A program made the position numbers and the translations under genes. A DNA stretch of 64,000 nucleotides from Loktanella atrilutea. Its GTDB lineage: Bacteria; Pseudomonadota; Alphaproteobacteria; Rhodobacterales; Rhodobacteraceae. Below are positions 21,074 through 29,946 of the stretch, one piece after another; the stretch's first letter is position 1, and every line of letters begins with the position of its first letter. Location of the stretch: assembly GCF_900128995.1 (NCBI RefSeq), contig NZ_FQUE01000004.1, positions 186,001 to 250,000 on the forward strand, read 5' to 3'. The notes under the pieces were generated by a model, which saw only the letters and a program-made list of their open reading frames with translations, searched no databases and was not told where the DNA came from.

Positions 21074-21774
21074 CCCTGCGGCACGCGCACCGGGGTGCCG
21101 CCAAGCAGTTGCGCGCCCAGCTCGCGGATCAGCTTGCGGCGCATGGACGCGGCGTAGTCCTCGAAACCGGTCGCGATCTCGATGAAGGCGGCCGGGCCGC
21201 GGATCACCTCGTTCTGGTAGAACGACAGCAGGCCGACCTCGCCCTCGAAATCGGCGGCATTGACGACCAGACCGTTCACCGTCACGTCGTCGAAGGGAAA
21301 GGCGGCATAGGCCTCCGCCGGGCCGAAACCCTCGTTGTTGATGCCGTCACCGGCGACGTCGATCGTCCGGAACAGGCAGGCGGGTGCCGCCTGCAACTGC
21401 CCCGCCGCATAGCCGAGCGCGTAGCCGAGGGCGGTGGGAAAATCGTTGTGGCTGCGCTGGCTGGTGGCGATGCGCTGCGACAGGGCCGTCAGATCGGCGG
21501 GACTGCGGATCAGTGTCCAGCCGGCCAGCTGCGCCTGATTGTAACGGCCGGACCATTCGAACACGTTCAGCGCCACGGGGTCGTCCGCGGCGAAGAAGGC
21601 GGCCATCACCTCCGGTGCGATCAGAGCGCTGGCAAGACCCTGCCGTTGCAGGGTGTCCTCGGTCGCGTCGACCGAGGAGGAAACGTCGATCGCGAGGACA
21701 AGGGCCAGGCGGCAGGCCTGCGCGGGCTGCGCCAGAAGCGCGCCGCCCAGCAGACAGGCCGCCCGGATGCCCAT
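21070..21774 (-). CDS. DUF1194 secreted protein (copy 3)
   Basis: 234-residue exported protein with a single ordinary signal peptide (MGIRAACLLGGALLAQPAQA) followed by CRLALVLAIDVSSSVD, the VWA-type MIDAS-like motif DVSSS. Later landmarks are VFEWSGRYNQ, TIDVAGDGINNEG and VIRGPAAFIEIATGFEDYAASMRRKLIREL. It is clearly paralogous to the gene downstream and translationally coupled to it by a 4-bp GTGA overlap, so the two may act together, perhaps as a hetero-oligomer. Function is unknown. Confidence 0.86.
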   Translation of the reverse strand: MGIRAACLLGGALLAQPAQACRLALVLAIDVSSSVDATEDTLQRQGLASALIAPEVMAAFFAADDPVALNVFEWSGRYNQAQLAGWTLIRSPADLTALSQRIATSQRSHNDFPTALGYALGYAAGQLQAAPACLFRTIDVAGDGINNEGFGPAEAYAAFPFDDVTVNGLVVNAADFEGEVGLLSFYQNEVIRGPAAFIEIATGFEDYAASMRRKLIRELGAQLLGGTPVRVPQG

Positions 21775-21775
21775 C

Positions 21776-22204
21776 CTACCAGTGACCGGTGTTTTCCATG
21801 CTGGCCCAGGGTTCTGCCTTGGCCAGCGGTTCGCCCTTCTGCAGAAGCTCGATCGAGATGTTGTCGGGCGAGCGCACGAAGGCCATGTTGCCGTCGCGCG
21901 GCGGCCGGTTGATCGTGACGCCGTTGTCCATCAGGTGCTGGCACAGGGCGTAGATGTCATCGGTGCGATAGGCGAGGTGCCCGAAATGGCGGCTGTCCGA
22001 CGGCAGGCCATCGTCGCCGTCCCAGTTGTAGGTCAGCTCCACCGGGCAGTCCTCGTCGCCCTCGGCGGCCATGAAGATCAGGGAAAAGCGGCCGGCCTCG
22101 CTGTCGTTGCGGCGGATTTCACGCAGGCCGAGCAGGTTGAAGAAGGCCATCGTCTTTTCCAGATCCTTTACGCGGACCATGGTGTGCAGGTATTTCAGCG
22201 ACAT
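21776..22204 (-). CDS. gloA: Lactoylglutathione lyase-like VOC protein (glyoxalase I)
   Basis: 142-residue vicinal-oxygen-chelate protein, the size of glyoxalase I, which converts the methylglyoxal-glutathione hemithioacetal to S-lactoylglutathione. The four metal ligands expected for GloA are visible in order: His in YLHTMVRV, Glu in CPVELTYNW, His in RHFGHLAYRTDDI and Glu in NISIELLQ. The motif FFNLLGLREIRR is also typical. The start has AAGGAGCACGACA just upstream. It lies between the DUF1194 pair and the Slam operon but need not be functionally linked. Confidence 0.88.
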   Translation of the reverse strand: MSLKYLHTMVRVKDLEKTMAFFNLLGLREIRRNDSEAGRFSLIFMAAEGDEDCPVELTYNWDGDDGLPSDSRHFGHLAYRTDDIYALCQHLMDNGVTINRPPRDGNMAFVRSPDNISIELLQKGEPLAKAEPWASMENTGHW

Positions 22205-22272
22205 TGTCGTGCTCCTTGGAAGGGGTCTGGTCCGGGACCTAGCGTTGTGGCCGCGACTGCCAAGCCCATGGG

Positions 22273-23730
22273 TCAGAACGCCGACCGCACGTCGAGCCCG
22301 ACGGTGCCGTACCGGGTGTCGAACCGCGCCGAGTCCGAAAAGGTGCGCCCCAGCCCCACGGTGACGGCCGGCTGAAAGCCGTAGTATTCCACGTTTTCCA
22401 GCAGGGCGGTCACCTGCGCGGTGACGGTATAGTCGCGCCGGATGCCGTCGACGAAGAAGGAATTTTCGAACCGGCGCTGTTCCAGCTGAACGCCGAAGCC
22501 GAAGCCCACGTTCATGATCGGCTGCGCCAGATCATAGCCGACGCCGATCTGCAGGGCGTTGTAGTCGCGTTCTGTGTCGTCGGACCGGCTGACACGGTCC
22601 GAGACCGACAGGCTCAGCCGGTCGCCGTCGTCGCGGATGCGGACGTAGCCCAGCCCGGCCGTATAGCTCAGCGCGTCGCGCGACAGGACGGAGGCCCGCG
22701 CCGGCGGCGGGGTGCCGAAGGCGCCGGAGCGTTCGTCGGCAAAATCCTGGCGCAGGCCGCCGCTGAATTGCAGCCGCGCGCGGGGGCCCATGGCGACGGC
22801 GTGGCTGACCCCGAGATCGAGCGTGGTCTGGTAGTGATTGCCGCCGTACCAGCTGGTCCCGAGGCCCATTGAATAGGTGGTCGGCAGCCATCCCGCGCGG
22901 TGGATCGTCCGGTTGAGCAGCGTCACCGTCGCGGCGGTATAGGCGAAGTCGTGCCCGTTCCGCGGCAGATCGTCGGTGGCAAAGCCGCGGGCGGCGGCGC
23001 TGTCGATATCCTCTTGCAGCGCATCCCGCGCCGATCCCGCGAGGGTGTACTGCGTCGTGCGCAGCGCGAGTTCGGCGAAGGTCGCCGACCGGTCCGAGGC
23101 GTCGAGGCGGTAGGTCAATGTCGCGCCGGCGTCGTACTGGATGCCCGCCAGCGGCTTGGCGCTGTTGTTGTTCAGAAAGGCGATGCCGCCGATCACGACC
23201 TCGTCGGACTGCGTGCCGTTGTTGATGTTGTTCGACGGGCTGATGCCGAAGGACAGATCGACCGACAGCGGATTGCGGTCCCGCAGAAAGGCATAGTCCT
23301 GCGCCACGGATTCGGCCTCTGCCGCGTCGGGCGCATATTGCCGCGCGCGGCGCAGCCAGAACTGCGCGCGGGTGTCGTGGCCTTGCGCCGCCTGGGCGCG
23401 GGCCGCCAGACGCGCGGCGACGTAGCGGGTGGTATCGTCGGGGGCGCGACCGTAGGCGCGGGCGGCAAGGCGCTGCGCTTCGGCGGGATCGTCCCGGTCG
23501 AAGGCGGCCCGCGCCCCGAGGATCAGCGCCGCGACATCGTCCGGATCGCGCTGCAGCAGGGCGTCCAGCAGGCCCGTCGCCTCTGCCGGTTGACCCCGGT
23601 CCAGAAGGTCCAGCGCCAGACCGCGCATCTGGTCCGGCGAGAGGGTCGCGGCGGCGGCGGACGGCTGCTGTGCCGTGCCGGCGAGGGGCGCCAGCGCCAG
23701 ACAGGCCACAAGAAGGGGGCGGAGGATCAT
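22273..23730 (-). CDS. Slam-type surface lipoprotein assembly modifier (TPR plus beta-barrel)
   Basis: 485-residue outer-membrane protein. Signal peptide ends near PLAGTAQ. Residues about 28-140 are TPR-like helical repeats (LALDLLDRGQPAEATGLLDALLQRDPDDVAALILGARAAF). From about 150 a beta-barrel domain starts with the family pattern NPLSVDLSFGISPSNNINNGT, continues with many alternating aromatic strands, and ends in a terminal Phe (DVRSAF) as expected for BAM substrates. This layout matches Slam (DUF560) proteins, which move specific lipoproteins to the outer face of the outer membrane. Its ATG overlaps the TGA of the lipoprotein gene upstream (ATGA), giving the typical substrate-translocator pair. 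Confidence 0.82.
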   Translation of the reverse strand: MILRPLLVACLALAPLAGTAQQPSAAAATLSPDQMRGLALDLLDRGQPAEATGLLDALLQRDPDDVAALILGARAAFDRDDPAEAQRLAARAYGRAPDDTTRYVAARLAARAQAAQGHDTRAQFWLRRARQYAPDAAEAESVAQDYAFLRDRNPLSVDLSFGISPSNNINNGTQSDEVVIGGIAFLNNNSAKPLAGIQYDAGATLTYRLDASDRSATFAELALRTTQYTLAGSARDALQEDIDSAAARGFATDDLPRNGHDFAYTAATVTLLNRTIHRAGWLPTTYSMGLGTSWYGGNHYQTTLDLGVSHAVAMGPRARLQFSGGLRQDFADERSGAFGTPPPARASVLSRDALSYTAGLGYVRIRDDGDRLSLSVSDRVSRSDDTERDYNALQIGVGYDLAQPIMNVGFGFGVQLEQRRFENSFFVDGIRRDYTVTAQVTALLENVEYYGFQPAVTVGLGRTFSDSARFDTRYGTVGLDVRSAF

Positions 23731-24716
23731 CGGTTCAGGATCACGCCACCGGTTTCGCGCACGTTCACGCCCTCGAACCGCGGATCGGCCGATTCCAGCA
23801 CCACGATGCCCACGATCTCTCCACCCGGGGTGGTGGTGGCGTCGCCGGCCACGATGCCGCTGAAGGTTCCGGTCTCGTAGGTCTCCAGCGTGCCTTGGGC
23901 GTTGCGGACGACGGACTTCAGCTCGCCCCTGATCTCGCCGTTGGCGTCCAGCGACGGCGCGCCCTCCTGGATCGACATCAGCACCGTCGGCAGTTTCAGA
24001 TCGGTTTCGCCGGTGCCGAGTGGGATCGGCTTGCCGTTTTCCCGAAGGGCGACGCGGTTGCTCAGCCGCGCCCGCACCGCATCGTTCGCGTTGAAATCGT
24101 CGAAGTCGATGTCGAGGGTCATGTCGCCGGTGACGTATTCCAGCCCGGTCTGGTTGTCGAAGACGCGCACCCCGGCGTAGTCGCCGCTGAAGGTCGCCTG
24201 ACCGCTGTCGGGCAGCACCACGCCGCCCTTGCGCTGATAGACCGTGCCGCCATAGCCGTAGTCCAGATAGCCCCCGGTCTGCACCACGGCGTAGCTGGTG
24301 CGCGGTTCGCCGTCGACCTTGACGGCGCTTTCCCGATAGAGCGCGCGGTAGGCGGGGATCTGGCTGACCGGGCGGCCGCTGACCGGGTCGGTCACGGTGG
24401 CGGCAGCGGCAAAGACGTCCGTGTCGTCGTTCCGGCCCAACTTGCCCATCTCGCCCGGAAGCCGGGTGTAGACATTGGCGCCGTCGAACCCGATCCCGTC
24501 CACGGTAAAGGTGTCCTCGGCCTGATTGTAGGACACGTCGCTGACCAGCGCCGATCCGTCCGCCGCTGATGCCTCTGTCCGCACGATGCTGCTGCCGGGG
24601 GTCGGGTCGGTGGTGCCGGTGCCGGTTTCCGGCGGGGGCACGTCGAACAGTGGCTGGCCGTCGCCGCAGGCCGCAAGCAGGGCGAGTGCGGCCACCGTGC
24701 AGATGGAACGGATCAT
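23727..24716 (-). CDS. Outer-membrane lipoprotein, probable Slam substrate (TbpB-like barrel)
   Basis: 329-residue lipoprotein. The signal peptide MIRSICTVAALALLAACGDG has lipobox LAAC, with Cys17 lipidated. A proline/threonine linker (PPPETGTGTTDPTPGSS) follows, as in surface-exposed lipoproteins. The C-terminal half carries the pattern GQATFSGDYAGVRVFDNQTG and a later GTFSGIVAGD, reminiscent of the small TbpB/HpuA-type beta-barrels that Slam proteins handle. ATG 24716 has GAGAGGG upstream; the longer frame to 25889 runs antisense through thyX and is not real. Ligand unknown: metal, haem or a host/marine protein are possible. Translationally coupled to the Slam gene. Confidence 0.78.
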   Translation of the reverse strand: MIRSICTVAALALLAACGDGQPLFDVPPPETGTGTTDPTPGSSIVRTEASAADGSALVSDVSYNQAEDTFTVDGIGFDGANVYTRLPGEMGKLGRNDDTDVFAAAATVTDPVSGRPVSQIPAYRALYRESAVKVDGEPRTSYAVVQTGGYLDYGYGGTVYQRKGGVVLPDSGQATFSGDYAGVRVFDNQTGLEYVTGDMTLDIDFDDFNANDAVRARLSNRVALRENGKPIPLGTGETDLKLPTVLMSIQEGAPSLDANGEIRGELKSVVRNAQGTLETYETGTFSGIVAGDATTTPGGEIVGIVVLESADPRFEGVNVRETGGVILNR

Positions 24717-24884
24717 GGAATCGCCCTCTCTCGACGTCGTCTTGAACTGACCTGCACTGTCCCGGCGCGTCCGGCGCAAGTCAATCCGCGCCGCCCGCCC
24801 CGCGCGGGAATGTTCCGCCTTATGGAGGTTTTGCCACGCCCCGCCTAAGGTGGCTCCGACTCGCGACACCAAAGGACCAGCCCC

Positions 24885-25805
24885 ATGCCCGTGACCCCCG
24901 ACCAGCAGGCCGAGATCGACGATCTGCGCGCCCATCCCCGCCAGACCCTGCGCGCGGTGTCCGAGGGGGCGGAAAAGCACCTTTATACCGCCCATCCGGT
25001 GCTGGATCACGGCTTTGTCCGGCTGATCGACTACATGGGCGACGACGCGGCGATCTGTCAGGCCGCCCGCGTGTCCTATGGCCGCGGCACCAAGTCCGTG
25101 CAGAACGACGAGGGGCTGATCCGCTACCTGATGCGGCACTGGCATTCCACCCCGTTCGAGATGTGCGAGATCAAGCTGCACGTCAAGCTGCCGGTCTTCG
25201 TCGCGCGCCAGTGGATCCGGCACCGGACCGCCAACGTCAACGAATACTCCGCCCGCTACTCGATCCTCGACCGCGAGTTCTACATCCCCGACCCGTCCCA
25301 GCTGGCGGCGCAAAGCACCATCAACAATCAGGGCAGGGGGGCCAGCCTGACGCCCGACGAATCTGCCCGCGTGCTGGAGATCCTGAAGGGCGACGCCGCG
25401 CAGACCTACGACCACTACGCCGAGATGATCGGCGAGGAAGGCCCCGACGGCGCACCCAAGCAGGGACTGGCCCGAGAGCTCGCCCGCATGAACCTGCCCG
25501 CGAACATCTATACCCAGTGGTACTGGAAGGTGGACCTGCACAACCTGTTCCACTTCCTGCGCCTGCGCGCCGACGCCCACGCGCAATACGAGATCCGCGT
25601 CTACGCCGACGCGATCTGCAAGATCGTGGCGGACTGGGTCCCCGCCGCCTACAGCGCCTTCGCCGACTACCGTCTGGGCGGGGCGGTGCTGTCGGCCAAG
25701 GGTCTGGACTGCCTGAAGCGGATGCTGGCGGGCGAGACGGTCACGCAGGAGACCTCCGGGATGAGCAAGGGGGAGTGGCGGGAGTTCGAGGGGGTTTTGG
25801 GGTGA
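24885..25805 (+). CDS. thyX: FAD-dependent thymidylate synthase ThyX
   Basis: 306-residue flavin-dependent thymidylate synthase that methylates dUMP to dTMP using methylene-tetrahydrofolate and FADH2. The ThyX motif [15 protein letters not shown] (consensus RHRxxSxxxxSxR) is intact near residues 112-126, preceded by FVARQWI. The C-terminal [31 protein letters not shown] is family-typical. ATG 24885 has AAAGGA upstream. The stop overlaps the GTG start of an AT-rich AbiJ-like gene by the GTGA arrangement; that neighbour is clearly of foreign composition. Confidence 0.95.
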   Translation: MPVTPDQQAEIDDLRAHPRQTLRAVSEGAEKHLYTAHPVLDHGFVRLIDYMGDDAAICQAARVSYGRGTKSVQNDEGLIRYLMRHWHSTPFEMCEIKLHVKLPVFVARQWIRHRTANVNEYSARYSILDREFYIPDPSQLAAQSTINNQGRGASLTPDESARVLEILKGDAAQTYDHYAEMIGEEGPDGAPKQGLARELARMNLPANIYTQWYWKVDLHNLFHFLRLRADAHAQYEIRVYADAICKIVADWVPAAYSAFADYRLGGAVLSAKGLDCLKRMLAGETVTQETSGMSKGEWREFEGVLG

Positions 25806-26662
25806 GTAATTTTTCAGAACGGTTCGGTTTTGAGCCTCCAAAGGTAGATCTCGATGCGCGAGATATGCCCTCAAGCTTAAGATCAGCATTGTGGGATGTT
25901 ACAAAGCTTTATTATTTTGATAATATCGCTGCAGTAGCTTTTTACGAAGTGGCTTATTCTGAATCGTTTGAGGTCCTAAGTTTTGATATCTGGTTTAATT
26001 TCTTACGTACGTCAATCGACACGCGTTCTGAAAGCCCAGACCAAGCTCTCGCTGACATCCGAAAACTATTTTTTGGATGGCCTTTTAATATGGTTTACCA
26101 ATTTGTTGAGTATATCTCGTCGAAGTCGCCAGATAACCCTCAGTACACAAGTGAAGATTATCAAAGTCAGATAAATAAGGTTTTTACAAGGGAAAGGTCG
26201 GCGTTTCGATTTTCGAGTGGAGTTCTTGTTCAGATAACGAATGAAGATCAGCTTTTTGAGGTTTCAGCCGCTGCAGGCAACGACGAATCTTTAGCCGTGG
26301 CAGAGCATATCCGTGCTGCTTCTCAAATGTATAGTCACCCAACTGCGCCAGACTACCGAAACTCAATAAAGGAATCAATTTCCGCAGTAGAAGCGGCCGT
26401 TTCGTATGTAACAGGACGAAAGACAAATGGCGTTACTAAGCCCCTAAAGGCTATAGCTGAAAAGTACGGAATTCATCAATCTCTACGTGATGGGTTCGAG
26501 AAAATTTATGCCTGGACGTCTGACGATTCTGGTATTCGCCATCGGCTGATGGGGAATAGTACTGTAAATCAGGAAGATGCTAGATTCATGTTAATTTCGT
26601 GTAGCGCGTTTGCGAATTATTTGATTGCACTTCACGTTCGGTATGGAAGAGCAGATGAATGA
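25802..26662 (+). CDS. AbiJ-NTD4-like abortive-infection protein
   Basis: 286-residue protein, GTG start at 25802 overlapping the thyX stop. The N-terminal ~120 residues ([46 protein letters not shown]) match the AbiJ N-terminal domain 4 as I know it. The C-terminal part [19 protein letters not shown], then [28 protein letters not shown] and [17 protein letters not shown] is the conserved effector-like half found with that domain. These proteins are predicted phage-defence abortive-infection factors, probably HEPN-like RNases, but the activity of this group is not established. Composition is markedly AT-rich against a GC-rich genome, which supports transfer. Function is inferred from family only. 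Confidence 0.75.
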   Translation: MSNFSERFGFEPPKVDLDARDMPSSLRSALWDVTKLYYFDNIAAVAFYEVAYSESFEVLSFDIWFNFLRTSIDTRSESPDQALADIRKLFFGWPFNMVYQFVEYISSKSPDNPQYTSEDYQSQINKVFTRERSAFRFSSGVLVQITNEDQLFEVSAAAGNDESLAVAEHIRAASQMYSHPTAPDYRNSIKESISAVEAAVSYVTGRKTNGVTKPLKAIAEKYGIHQSLRDGFEKIYAWTSDDSGIRHRLMGNSTVNQEDARFMLISCSAFANYLIALHVRYGRADE

Positions 26663-26718
26663 GGAAATAGCCAGCATGACTTAAGATTTGAGAAGCTTTG
26701 TCACTTCTGTAAAATGCC
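25806..26718. other. AT-rich island behind thyX
   Basis: Base composition changes sharply at the thyX stop and returns to normal at the cold-shock gene stop. The island contains only the AbiJ-like gene and 56 bp of non-coding sequence. No integrase, transposase or terminal repeats are visible. The sharp borders at the 3' ends of thyX and csp suggest a single-gene insertion between two convergent core genes. Confidence 0.7.
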
Positions 26719-26727
26719 TCAAATCTT
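26683..26727. terminator. Inverted repeat between the AbiJ-like and cold-shock genes
   Basis: Perfect 10-bp arms AAGATTTGAG (26683-26692) and CTCAAATCTT (26718-26727), 25 bp apart. The right arm is the last codons and stop of the convergent cold-shock gene. It could act as a weak bidirectional terminator, or be a footprint of how the AT-rich gene was inserted. The stem is AT-rich with a long loop, so termination is uncertain. Confidence 0.4.
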
Positions 26728-26925
26728 CTCCAACTCCCCCGCCATCTTCCGCCCGTCACGCCCCTCGACCATCTGATACCCGATCGGCTGGTCGTCGGCC
26801 AAACCGGTCATGCCGGCGCGCTCCACTGCCGAGATGTGGACGAAGACGTCTGGCCCGCCGTCGTCGGGGGCGATGAAGCCGAAGCCCTTGGCGGTGTTGA
26901 ACCATTTCACTTTTCCGGTCGGCAT
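26719..26925 (-). CDS. Cold-shock domain protein (CspA family)
   Basis: 68-residue single cold-shock domain. RNP1 is KGFGFIAPD and RNP2 is DVFVHIS, both with the aromatic residues needed for single-stranded nucleic-acid binding; the opening GKVKWFN is diagnostic. ATG 26925 has GGAG just upstream; the longer frame adds a non-conserved leader. Such proteins melt RNA structure and are often growth-phase or cold regulated, but the leader here (to 27061) shows no obvious thermosensor. Confidence 0.93.
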   Translation of the reverse strand: MPTGKVKWFNTAKGFGFIAPDDGGPDVFVHISAVERAGMTGLADDQPIGYQMVEGRDGRKMAGELEKI

Positions 26926-27061
26926 TGCGGTCTCCAAGTCAGATGCGGTGGCGGGCACTGGCCCTTTCCCGATCAGATTTGAGCACCACCTTGCAAAAGG
27001 CAAATCCATCGCGGATCAAAATTCGCGAAAGCTAAAACCAGTTTACCCGAGGGGAAATCCC

Positions 27062-27385
27062 ATGCGCATCTTCAGCTTGAAAACCTGCGATACCTGCAAG
27101 AAAGCCATCAAGGCCCTGCGGGAGGCGGGCAAGGACCCGGAGGTCATCGACGTCCGCGCCGACGGCATCGGGGATGACGACCTCGACACCATCGTGGACA
27201 GGTTCGACACGGCAGCGATCAACAAGTCCTCGACCACGTGGCGGAACATGGACGAGACCGAAAAGACCATGCCGATCAAGTCTTTGCTGCGGATGTATCC
27301 GACGCTGATGAAGCGTCCGGTGATCCAAAACGGCGACACATGGACCATCGGCTGGAAGGAAGACGCGCAGGCGGCCCACCTTTGA
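27062..27385 (+). CDS. ArsC/Spx-family protein (YffB-like)
   Basis: 107-residue thioredoxin-fold protein of the arsenate reductase-like family. The active-site region is FSLKTCDTCKKAIKAL, with CxxC rather than the single Cys of classical ArsC. The C-terminal KRPVIQNGDTWTIGWKED matches the family anion-binding segment. ATG 27062 has GAGGGGAAA upstream. There are no ars operon neighbours, so true arsenate reduction is unlikely; a general glutathione-dependent reductase role, as suggested for YffB, is more plausible. Convergent with thrS. Confidence 0.85.
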   Translation: MRIFSLKTCDTCKKAIKALREAGKDPEVIDVRADGIGDDDLDTIVDRFDTAAINKSSTTWRNMDETEKTMPIKSLLRMYPTLMKRPVIQNGDTWTIGWKEDAQAAHL

Positions 27386-27413
27386 CGAAAGGTTCACGCA
27401 ACGGGCGATGGTC

Positions 27414-27458
27414 GGCGGCCCCTGCCCGAAGGGCCGCCCGATCTTCCCCGCGGGGAAG
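27414..27458. terminator. Two hairpins between the convergent ArsC-like and thrS genes
   Basis: First hairpin: arms GGCGGCCC (27414-27421) and GGGCCGCC (27431-27438), loop of 9. Second: CTTCCCCG and CGGGGAAG (27443-27458) with no loop. Neither is followed by a T-run in either direction, so they are at best Rho-assisted or processing signals at the end of both transcripts. Confidence 0.45.
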
Positions 27459-27460
27459 GC

Positions 27461-29407
27461 TCAGCGCTGGTCCGGCGCCGTCGCCTCTGCCGCAAGTGCC
27501 GCTACGATCTCGTCCAGCGCCATGACCTTGGTCTGCTGCTCGCCCAGACGACGGACGGAGGCGGTGCGCTCCTCCACCTCGCGGCCACCGAGAGCCAGAA
27601 TGACCGGCACCTTGCCGACGGAGTGTTCGCGGACCTTGTAGTTGATCTTCTCGTTGCGGGTGTCCGCCTCGGCCCGGATACCCTTGGCCTTCAGCGCCGC
27701 CACGACCTCTGCTGCGTAGTCGTCCGCGTCCGACACGATGGTCGCCACGACGACCTGACGCGGGGCCAGCCAGAACGGCAGCTTGCCCGCGTGTTCCTCG
27801 ATCAGGATGCCGATGAACCGCTCGAACGATCCCAAGACGGCGCGGTGCAGCATGACGGGACGATGCTTGTCCCCGTCCTGCGCCACGTAGGACGCGTCGA
27901 GCCGGTCGGGCAGGTTGGGATCCACCTGCAGCGTGCCGCACTGCCATTCGCGCCCGATGGCGTCGGTCAGGGTGAATTCCAGCTTGGGGCCGTAGAACGC
28001 CCCTTCGCCCGGCAGGATGTCGAAGCCGTAGCCGGCGGCGTTGCAGGCATCGCCCAGCGCCTTTTCCACCCGGTCCCAGCTTTCGTCAGAGCCGATGCGT
28101 TTCTCGGGGCGGGTCGACAGCTTGATCGTCCAGTTGTGGAACCCGAGGTCGTCGTAGACCGAGGCGAGCAGCTTGATGAACTTCTCGGTCTCGGCGACGA
28201 TCTGGTCTTCGGTGCAGAAGATATGCGCGTCGTCCTGGGTGAAGCCGCGCACCCGCATGATGCCGTGCAGGGCGCCCGAGGGTTCGTAACGGTTGCACGA
28301 CCCGAATTCCGCCATGCGCAGGGGCAGGTCGCGGTAGGACTTGAGGCCCTGGTTGAAGATCTGGACGTGGCAGGGGCAGTTCATCGGCTTCAGCGCGTTG
28401 ACCGTCTTATCGCGGGCGTGATCCTCGTCGACCTCCACGATGAACATGTGGTCCTGATAGTTGTCCCAGTGGCCGGATTTTTCCCACAGCACGCGGTTCA
28501 CGACCTGCGGTGTGTTGACCTCGACATAGCCGTCGGCGCGCTGCTTGCGGCGCATGTAGTCCTGCAGCGTGGTGTAGATCGTCCAGCCGTTCGGGTGCCA
28601 GAAGACCTGACCCGGCGCCTCCTCCTGCATGTGGTAGAGGTCCATCTCGCGGCCCAGCTTGCGGTGGTCGCGCTTGGCGGCTTCCTCCAGCATGTGCAGG
28701 TGGGCCTTGAGGTCTTCCTTGTTGGTGAAGGCCGTGCCGTAGATGCGTTGCAGCATCGCGCGGTCGCTGTCGCCGCGCCAGTAGGCGCCGGCGATGGACA
28801 TCAGCTTGAAGCCGTCGGCGGGCACCTGACCCGTGTTCTGCAGGTGCGGACCGCGGCAGAGGTCCTGCCAGTCGCCATGCCAGTACATGCGCAGCGGCTC
28901 GTCGCCGGGGATGCTCTCGATCAGCTCGACCTTGTAGGGCTCGTTGCGGTCCCTGTAGTGCTGGATCGCGCGGGCGCGGTCCCAGATCTCCGTCCGGACG
29001 TCGTCGCGGGCGTTGATGATCTCCTTCATCTTCTTCTCGATGGCGCCGAGGTCCTCGGGCGTGAAGGGCTCCTTGCGGTCGAAGTCGTAGTACCAGCCGT
29101 CCTTGATCACCGGCCCGATCGTGACCTGCGTGTCGGGCCAGATCTCCTGCACGGCGCGGGCCATGATGTGCGCAAGGTCGTGGCGCACGAGTTCGAGGGC
29201 CGGCGCGGCGTCCTTCATCGTGTTGATCGCGATGGAGGCATCGGCGTCGATGGGCCACTGCAGATCCCAGTGCTGGCCGTTGACGGTGGCGCTGATCGCC
29301 TTCTTGCGCAGGCTGCTGGAGATGTCGGCGGCGACATCGGCGGCGGTGATGCCGGCGTCGTACTGGCGCGCGTTGCCATCGGGGAAGGTCAGGGAGATCT
29401 GGGCCAT
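27461..29407 (-). CDS. thrS: Threonyl-tRNA synthetase
   Basis: 648-residue class II synthetase charging tRNA-Thr. Domains in order: N-terminal TGS (about 1-62, [23 protein letters not shown]), editing domain with [17 protein letters not shown] (about 70-225), catalytic core with zinc-binding Cys in [10 protein letters not shown], motif 2 region [19 protein letters not shown], and C-terminal anticodon-binding domain with [18 protein letters not shown] 29407 has GAGGAG-like CGAGGAGCC upstream. The longer frame to 29587 lacks conserved residues. No leader peptide or T-box is expected in this group and none is seen. Confidence 0.96.
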   Translation of the reverse strand: MAQISLTFPDGNARQYDAGITAADVAADISSSLRKKAISATVNGQHWDLQWPIDADASIAINTMKDAAPALELVRHDLAHIMARAVQEIWPDTQVTIGPVIKDGWYYDFDRKEPFTPEDLGAIEKKMKEIINARDDVRTEIWDRARAIQHYRDRNEPYKVELIESIPGDEPLRMYWHGDWQDLCRGPHLQNTGQVPADGFKLMSIAGAYWRGDSDRAMLQRIYGTAFTNKEDLKAHLHMLEEAAKRDHRKLGREMDLYHMQEEAPGQVFWHPNGWTIYTTLQDYMRRKQRADGYVEVNTPQVVNRVLWEKSGHWDNYQDHMFIVEVDEDHARDKTVNALKPMNCPCHVQIFNQGLKSYRDLPLRMAEFGSCNRYEPSGALHGIMRVRGFTQDDAHIFCTEDQIVAETEKFIKLLASVYDDLGFHNWTIKLSTRPEKRIGSDESWDRVEKALGDACNAAGYGFDILPGEGAFYGPKLEFTLTDAIGREWQCGTLQVDPNLPDRLDASYVAQDGDKHRPVMLHRAVLGSFERFIGILIEEHAGKLPFWLAPRQVVVATIVSDADDYAAEVVAALKAKGIRAEADTRNEKINYKVREHSVGKVPVILALGGREVEERTASVRRLGEQQTKVMALDEIVAALAAEATAPDQR

Positions 29408-29601
29408 GCAAGGCTCCTCGTCGTTTTGGCGCCCACGGAACGCCCGGTTGCGGGATATGTGTGCGGTATCCATGCCGTGCGGCCCGCGGGGGGTCAAGGG
29501 GCGGCGGGTCGCGTGACGGGATGCTTGACTGAAGGGCGGGACGACGTAGATGTGGATCAGGTCCCATCCGGACAGCCGTCCCCGCATCGTCAGAGGTTCC
29601 C

Positions 29602-29838
29602 ATGCCGCATTTCAATCGCACGTTTGAACTGACTATCGCCGATATCGACCTGATCGAATCCTCTTTGCGCGAAACCGTGCGGGCCCTTGGCGATGCCCGG
29701 ATCGACGCCGTGACCGCCGACCCGGCCGGAGTGGCCGATCTGGACAAGCGAATCCGCCGGGTGAACAACCTGCTGGGCCGCCTGCACAACCAGAAGGTCT
29801 TTTACCGTCCCGTCGCCGGAACCTACGTCGGCGGCTGA
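29602..29838 (+). CDS. Small conserved hypothetical protein
   Basis: 78 residues, not recognised. [35 protein letters not shown] is helical and charged; [22 protein letters not shown] follows. There is no signal peptide or TM segment. Codon usage is normal for the region and it is divergent from thrS. A weak promoter-like pair (TTGACT 29525-29530, TAGATG 29547-29552) lies upstream. Function is unknown. Confidence 0.65.
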   Translation: MPHFNRTFELTIADIDLIESSLRETVRALGDARIDAVTADPAGVADLDKRIRRVNNLLGRLHNQKVFYRPVAGTYVGG

Positions 29839-29946
29839 GGCGTCGCCGCGTCCGACCCGCGTCCGTGCCCCTTGTCATCGCCCGCCCTGCCGTGATGTGC
29901 TGGGCGGCGGCGGTGCTGGCCGCCGGATTGGACAAGGTGCGGTGCG

